From an uncultured Streptococcus sp. (GTDB lineage: Bacteria > Bacillota > Bacilli > Lactobacillales > Streptococcaceae): a stretch of 17,600 nucleotides of DNA. The notes beneath the pieces were generated by a model, which made no database searches, was not told the DNA's origin, and worked only from the letters and a program-made list of their open reading frames with translations. This document shows positions 13,741 to 17,600 of this stretch, in pieces (the first letter of the stretch is position 1; each line of letters opens with the position of its first letter). The stretch spans positions 1 through 17,600 of the forward strand of contig CABREZ010000017.1 of assembly GCA_902470035.1 (NCBI GenBank), read 5' to 3'. A program made the translations under genes and the position numbers.

Positions 13741-14214
13741 CTATTTTTCCTTTTTCTTCTTCGTTCCTTTGGTAATCTGTTTTAAGAGACTTTCCAATTC
13801 ACCAACATCCTTGAAACTACGATAGACACTCGCAAACCGAACATAGGTAATTTCGTCCAACTCTGCTAACTCATCCATGACTAGCGATCCGATATAGTCA
13901 CTTTGAATCTCATTTTCACTCTGGCTACGAATCTTTTGTTCAATTCGACCCACAATTTCCTCAATTTCGTCACTCGACACGGGACGTTTCTGAGCAGATC
14001 GAATAATCCCATTAAATATTTTATCTCTAGAAAACTGTTCCCGGGTGCCATCTTTTTTCACCACAACAAGAGTCCGCTCTTCTACTCGTTCATAAGTGGT
14101 AAAGCGATGATGACATTCATCACATTCTCTTCTTCTACGAATCGTTTTCCCATCTTCTGCCTGGCGACTATCTACAACACTAGACTTGTTTCCGCCACAT
14201 TTTGGACACCGCAT
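13741..14214 (-). CDS. nrdR: Transcriptional repressor NrdR
   Basis: NrdR is a zinc-finger and ATP-cone repressor that senses ATP/dATP and controls ribonucleotide reductase genes. With the start at ATG 14212-14214 the product is 157 residues and begins MRCPKCGG, the canonical NrdR N-terminus; AAGGAGG lies 6 nt ahead. A GTG two codons upstream overlaps the spacer and is less likely. From this ATG the zinc ribbon is C3-x2-C6 and C31-x2-C34, followed by the ATP-cone domain (about 47-137: VVKKDGTREQFSRDKI through DELAELDEITYVRFASVYR) and a lysine-rich tail. It is first in an operon with dnaB and dnaI, tying dNTP supply to replication initiation. No NrdR box is evident at its own promoter. Confidence 0.97.
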   Translation of the reverse strand: MRCPKCGGNKSSVVDSRQAEDGKTIRRRRECDECHHRFTTYERVEERTLVVVKKDGTREQFSRDKIFNGIIRSAQKRPVSSDEIEEIVGRIEQKIRSQSENEIQSDYIGSLVMDELAELDEITYVRFASVYRSFKDVGELESLLKQITKGTKKKKEK

Positions 14215-14250
14215 GGACACCCTCCTTATCGTTTCTTAATACTTTATTCT

Positions 14251-14278
14251 ATCATATTTAGGGCTAAAGTGAAAGCAA
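14251..14278 (-). promoter_or_regulatory. Promoter of the nrdR-dnaB-dnaI operon
   Basis: Minus-strand -35 TTGCTT (14273-14278), 16-bp spacer, -10 TATGAT (14251-14256), about 37 bp ahead of the nrdR ATG. An overlapping alternative -10, TAGAAT, lies just downstream. It sits right after the terminator of the upstream hydrolase gene. Confidence 0.65.
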
Positions 14279-14284
14279 GGGAAA

Positions 14285-14322
14285 TAAAGAAAATCCCTAG
14301 CCTCCTGAAGGCATAGGGATTT
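14285..14322 (-). terminator. Intrinsic terminator after the hydrolase gene
   Basis: AAATCCCTA-GCCT (14291-14303) pairs with AGGC-A-TAGGGATTT (14309-14322) around a CCTGA loop: 13 base pairs with one bulge. On the minus strand it is followed by TTTTCTTTATTT. It closes the transcript coming from the PTS gene and the hydrolase and separates them from the nrdR operon. Confidence 0.9.
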
Positions 14323-14327
14323 GAATC

Positions 14328-15143
14328 TTATGGTAAATACAAGTCAGCTGATAAACCATAATGGTCACTGACGAGTGGCTGACTAGAGCCATCAAACACA
14401 ACTTCTAGCCGTTCGATAACCCATTCTTTTGAGGTGAAAACATAATCAATCCGCAAGGGTACCTGATTATCATCCCAACCATCAATTCCAGGACCTACAG
14501 TGTAAGTCCCCTTGGTCTGACGGGCTTCAATAAAGCTATCTTGAAGAGCTAGCGGGCTCGCTAAAATGGCTTCATAACCTTCTTGACCAGCTGGATTATT
14601 AAAGTCTCCGGCTAAAATCAAGGGTTTCTGCAATTGGCTAAAGCGTTCTTCTAAACGCGCCCACTCTTGTTGGAAACCTTTGTCCCACCAGGACAGGTGG
14701 ACACTGGCAACCGCAATTTCTTTCCCATCCACTTGGGTTTCTGCAATGGCAATCCGTCGTGTATGATAATCTGTTGGATCATTCACATCTGAAACCAAGA
14801 GTTCGCTTGCCTGGATTGGGGTACGTGATAGAACCGCCACGCCTTCATGATAACGGTCATAGCCGATATGGTTGTAAGCCCAGGTCCAGTGATAGCTCAA
14901 TCCTTCTTCTTCTAATTTTTCAACTAAACAACGAACATAGTGATCCTGATGGATCGGCTCCGCAGAAGGAGTTGGATGATATAAGTCATTAACTGGAACA
15001 ACTGGACTTTCGATGGCCTGATTGATTTCTTGGAAACAAATCAGATCGTATTGCTTTTCAATAATGTCTGTTAATAAGTCCTCAAATTTTTGTTGGGGAT
15101 TTTCTTCCATCCAACTATGAGTGTTCAAAGTCAAAAATTTCAT
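14328..15143 (-). CDS. Endonuclease/exonuclease/phosphatase-family hydrolase
   Basis: A 271-residue metal-dependent phosphoesterase of the DNase I-like superfamily. All landmark residues are visible: N7 in LTLNTHS, E39 in CFQEINQ (metal binding), H149 in SVHLSWWDKG, D180 and N182 in LAGDFNNP, and D260-H261 in the C-terminal SDHYGL. There is no signal peptide, so it is cytoplasmic. The family covers nucleases, inositol-phosphate phosphatases and sphingomyelinase-like enzymes, and the substrate cannot be deduced. The ATG lies 63 bp after the PTS gene with a stable hairpin (15166-15194) between, so it is probably in the same transcript and may act on a sugar phosphate or phosphodiester; that link is inference. 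Confidence 0.9.
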   Translation of the reverse strand: MKFLTLNTHSWMEENPQQKFEDLLTDIIEKQYDLICFQEINQAIESPVVPVNDLYHPTPSAEPIHQDHYVRCLVEKLEEEGLSYHWTWAYNHIGYDRYHEGVAVLSRTPIQASELLVSDVNDPTDYHTRRIAIAETQVDGKEIAVASVHLSWWDKGFQQEWARLEERFSQLQKPLILAGDFNNPAGQEGYEAILASPLALQDSFIEARQTKGTYTVGPGIDGWDDNQVPLRIDYVFTSKEWVIERLEVVFDGSSQPLVSDHYGLSADLYLP

Positions 15144-15160
15144 GATCCTACTCTCCTAAT

Positions 15161-15200
15161 AGAGAATTCCCTGTATCCGATGGATACAAGGAATGACTCT
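15161..15200 (-). other. Intercistronic hairpin between PTS gene and hydrolase
   Basis: ATTCC-C-TGTATCC (15166-15178) pairs with GGATACA-A-GGAAT (15182-15194) around a 3-nt loop, with AGAG/CTCT extending the base. No T-run follows on the minus strand, so it is not a standard terminator. A role in message processing, stability or partial attenuation between the two genes is plausible. Confidence 0.5.
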
Positions 15201-15206
15201 CATAGA

Positions 15207-17393
15207 TTATAATTCAACCTTGGCAACCACAGCATCTGCTGGAAGTTGACCAGTTTGTGTAAGAGTGACAGATTGAATAGCTGCAGCATTTGTGAAGACT
15301 ACAACTGTTGACGTTGCACGTCCAGCTTCACGAATAGCATCCAAATCTGCTTCTACTAATAAATCTCCCGCTGCCACTGTTTGGCCTTCTTCTACCTTCA
15401 CTGTGAAAGGTTTTCCTTCCAAACTTACAGTATCAAGACCGATATGAACGAGAACTTCAAGACCAGATTCTGTTACCAAACCAAGTGCGTGTTTGGTAGG
15501 GAAGACGCTTGTCACCTTACCAGCTACTGGTGAAACAATCTGACCATTTGCTGGTTCAACTGCAAATCCGTCACCCATCATTTTTTGTGAGAAGACTGGA
15601 TCTTGAACTTTTTCTAATTCAATGACTTGTCCTTCAGCAACTGAGTGAACTTCTTCTGTCACCCCTTTAAAGCTGACTTCTGCTTGTTGAGAAGATGCTT
15701 TTTGACTTGGGAGAGTTTCAGGAATCACTTCACCTGAGTCTAACAAATCTTGGATATCTGATTTCAATACGTCCGCTTTTGGACCGTAAATCGCTTGAAC
15801 CCCTTGTCCTTTCATGACAAGTCCCATCGCACCTTCAGCCTTCCACTGTTCCTCTGTTCCAACTTTAGTTTCGTCTTTAACAGTCACACGAAGGCGAGTC
15901 ATACATGCATCCACATCTACGATGTTGGCACGTCCACCAAGAAGGTTGATAACGTTAACTGCTTGTGAAGCAGCGGCCACTTTACCTGAAGTTTCAGATG
16001 CTTCTGCATCTCCTTCAGCTTGTTCGTAGTTTCCGTTACGTCCAGGAGTTGCGTAGTTAAATTTCTGGATCATGAAGTTTGCAATGAAGTACATGATCAC
16101 TGCAAAGAGAACAGTTACCCAGATGAAGTTAATGATATCCATACCAATACCCGCTTTAATGGTCATTGGTGTACGAGTTAAGAACTCAATTGATCCAAAT
16201 GAATGGACACGTAGATTGACGATATCTGCCATCGCGAAGGCTGCACCTTGTACCACTGCATATACGAGGTAAAGAGGCATAGCTACAAACATAAACATGT
16301 ACTCGATTGGTTCTGTAACCCCTGTAAGGAAGGTTGCAAGAGCAGTCGCAATCATCATCCCTTTGTATTTGTGTTTCTTATCAGGGTCTACATTACGATA
16401 GATAGCAAGAGCAACCCCCATCAAGATACCAAAGGAACCGATCATTTGTCCCACTTTGAAACGAGCAGGTGTGAAGGTATCTAACAAGTGTTGGTAAGTA
16501 GCAGGATCAGAAACTTTTGTATTTCCTAAGTCAGTCACCCAAGCTAACCAAAGTGGGTCTTGACCGAATACAGTCGAACCTTTTGAGATACCAGAAAGTA
16601 CTTCATAGGTACCACCCAATTGTGTATAGTTGATTGGGATGGTCAACATGTGGTGAAGACCAAATGGAAGCAAAAGACGTTCTAGAGTACCAAAGGCAAA
16701 TGGTGCAATAATTGGTGCTGACTCTTTTGAGTTAGCGATCCAGATACCAAAGTTGTTAATTCCTGTTTGGACTACTGGCCATAAGAATGACAAGACAAGA
16801 GCCACAATTACAGAACGAAGGATAACGACAAATGGAACAAACCGTTTCCCGTTAAAGAAGGATAGGGCATCTGGTAACTTGCGGTAGTTGTAGTATTTAT
16901 TAAAGGCTGTTGCCCCTACAAAACCGGCAATAATACCAACGAAAACTCCCATATTCAAGGCAGGTGATTCTAAAACACTCGTAAAGTAATCAGCAACCTT
17001 GATAGATCCACCAAGAAGAGTATGAACTTGTGCTTTTGGATCTTTGAGCATATCTCCTGTTACACCGAACATCACACCAGTGATACGGTTAATCAGGATA
17101 AAGGATAGACCTGCTGCAAAGGCACCACCAGCACGTTCTTTTGCCCAGCTACCACCGATAGCCAATGCAAAGAGAATGTGAAGGTTAACGATAACTCCCC
17201 AACCGATTTGTTCAAGAACACCACCGGTAGTTACCAAGAAACCAAGTTCTGGATTAATCATTGCAATCGTTTTACCAAGACTGATCATCAGACCTGCCGC
17301 CGGCATAACTGCAACGACCACCATCAACGCTTTACCGAATTTTTGCCAAAATTCAAAGCTAAATAGACTTTTGAATGATTGTTTATTCATCAT
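15207..17393 (-). CDS. ptsG: Glucose/maltose-type PTS transporter, fused EIICBA
   Basis: A 728-residue sugar phosphotransferase permease that imports and phosphorylates its sugar using phosphate relayed from HPr. The N-terminal IIC domain (about 10-445) has around ten hydrophobic segments and the LPFGLHHMLTIPINY and GVTEPIEYMF signatures. The IIB domain follows, with the phosphorylated cysteine C497 in VDACMTRLRV. A linker leads to the C-terminal IIA domain with the active histidine H650 in VLVHIGLDTV. The full relay from IIA to IIB is present in one chain. AAGGAGGT precedes two adjacent ATGs; the second (17388-17390) is better spaced at 7 nt. The closest relatives I recall are streptococcal PtsG proteins, some of which act mainly on maltose (MalT of S. 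mutans). The GCAAACGTTTGC-type operators upstream fit maltose or catabolite control, but glucose cannot be excluded. Confidence 0.92.
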   Translation of the reverse strand: MMNKQSFKSLFSFEFWQKFGKALMVVVAVMPAAGLMISLGKTIAMINPELGFLVTTGGVLEQIGWGVIVNLHILFALAIGGSWAKERAGGAFAAGLSFILINRITGVMFGVTGDMLKDPKAQVHTLLGGSIKVADYFTSVLESPALNMGVFVGIIAGFVGATAFNKYYNYRKLPDALSFFNGKRFVPFVVILRSVIVALVLSFLWPVVQTGINNFGIWIANSKESAPIIAPFAFGTLERLLLPFGLHHMLTIPINYTQLGGTYEVLSGISKGSTVFGQDPLWLAWVTDLGNTKVSDPATYQHLLDTFTPARFKVGQMIGSFGILMGVALAIYRNVDPDKKHKYKGMMIATALATFLTGVTEPIEYMFMFVAMPLYLVYAVVQGAAFAMADIVNLRVHSFGSIEFLTRTPMTIKAGIGMDIINFIWVTVLFAVIMYFIANFMIQKFNYATPGRNGNYEQAEGDAEASETSGKVAAASQAVNVINLLGGRANIVDVDACMTRLRVTVKDETKVGTEEQWKAEGAMGLVMKGQGVQAIYGPKADVLKSDIQDLLDSGEVIPETLPSQKASSQQAEVSFKGVTEEVHSVAEGQVIELEKVQDPVFSQKMMGDGFAVEPANGQIVSPVAGKVTSVFPTKHALGLVTESGLEVLVHIGLDTVSLEGKPFTVKVEEGQTVAAGDLLVEADLDAIREAGRATSTVVVFTNAAAIQSVTLTQTGQLPADAVVAKVEL

Positions 17394-17429
17394 TCGACCT
17401 CCTTATAAAATTGAAATGCCCGTAATATG

Positions 17430-17444
17430 AGAAAACGTTTGCAT
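17430..17444 (-). promoter_or_regulatory. cre/LacI-family operator just downstream of the PTS promoter
   Basis: On the minus strand ATGCAAACGTTTTCT fits the cre consensus WTGNAANCGNWNNCW at every position and also resembles the MalR-type GCAAACGTTTGC operator with one half-site weaker. It lies about 11 bp after the -10, over the early transcribed region, where a bound CcpA or MalR would block initiation or elongation. Confidence 0.75.
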
Positions 17445-17455
17445 ATTTCGCTACT

Positions 17456-17483
17456 ATTATACCACTTTTTTTTCATTTGTAAA
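17456..17483 (-). promoter_or_regulatory. Promoter of the PTS gene
   Basis: Minus-strand -35 TTTACA (17478-17483), 16-bp spacer with a run of eight A, and -10 TATAAT (17456-17461) preceded by TGG, an extended -10. Transcription should start near 17449, giving a leader of about 55 nt. The rest of the gap between it and the upstream operator (17484-17549) is A/T-rich with no further clear signal. Confidence 0.85.
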
Positions 17484-17549
17484 GCCCTTACATCTATATT
17501 TTTAATTCACAATCTTTATAGATAAAGCTCTTGAAAAGCCTATAATACA

Positions 17550-17563
17550 AGCAAACGTTTGCT
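17550..17563. promoter_or_regulatory. Perfect palindromic LacI-family operator
   Basis: AGCAAACGTTTGCT is a perfect 14-bp palindrome. Its CG centre is exactly 120 bp from that of the operator at 17430-17444. It departs from the cre consensus at the TG position and looks more like a MalR-type site. It follows a plus-strand TATAAT (17541-17546) by 3 bp, so it may also control a divergent gene beyond the window. The A/T tracts at 17574-17600 hold nothing else recognisable. Confidence 0.7.
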
Positions 17564-17600
17564 CCTTTCACAATTTTTTTAAAATTTTTTAAAAAAAAAT

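Noticed and set aside
13903..14316. Plus-strand open frame of 137 codons opposite nrdR
   Set aside because: It is antisense to nrdR and crosses its promoter and the upstream terminator; no ribosome binding site or family resemblance.
17515..17546. Divergent plus-strand promoter with TATAAT at 17541-17546
   Set aside because: No acceptable -35 at 16-18 bp and no TG extension; the gene it would serve is outside the window, so it is mentioned only with the operator.
1..17600. CRISPR array, tRNA or rRNA genes, transposase, toxin-antitoxin or defence genes
   Set aside because: I looked for direct repeats with regular spacers, cloverleaf patterns and typical protein motifs and found none.

Overview
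The window is a stretch of low-GC Gram-positive chromosome from a Streptococcus. A viridans species near S. parasanguinis or the mitis/sanguinis groups is likely, though the species is a guess. The evidence is the streptococcal gene orders (mltG-greA; SNF2-hypothetical-murC-GNAT-GNAT; nrdR-dnaB-dnaI-nitroreductase-der), a cysteine-free DnaI, A+T-rich intergenic DNA, strong AGGAGG ribosome binding sites, and intergenic repeats of a streptococcal type. All fourteen convincing protein genes lie on the minus strand, so transcription runs right to left.

Right end (about 14.3-17.6 kb): a 728-residue sugar PTS permease with fused IIC, IIB and IIA domains sits behind a consensus promoter and two LacI/CcpA-type operators 120 bp apart. 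It is followed by an endonuclease/exonuclease/phosphatase-family hydrolase and an intrinsic terminator. Middle (about 9.2-14.2 kb): one tight operon, nrdR-dnaB-dnaI-nitroreductase-der-lipoprotein, with junctions of 16 bp or less, joins control of ribonucleotide reductase, helicase loading and ribosome assembly. Left (0.29-8.63 kb): a SNF2-family ATPase; then an operon of an unrecognised disordered protein, murC and two GNAT acetyltransferases; then mltG and greA. MurC makes a cytoplasmic peptidoglycan precursor and MltG cuts nascent glycan strands at the membrane.

The non-coding DNA is the most unusual part. The left block is bracketed by two inverted copies of a structured repeat (1-260 and 8745-8953). 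They share identical blocks of 17 and 20 bp exactly 71 bp apart, and their hairpins carry compensatory changes. Beside the right copy lies a different element of about 175 bp made of three hairpins (9001-9174). The mltG-greA junction holds a short frame with an excellent ribosome binding site, and its start codon sits in the loop of a terminator-like hairpin: a possible attenuator.

I found no tRNA, rRNA, CRISPR array, transposase, phage gene or classical defence system. The coding content is mostly housekeeping. The interest lies in the repeats, the leader candidate, the PTS operators and a few protein oddities.
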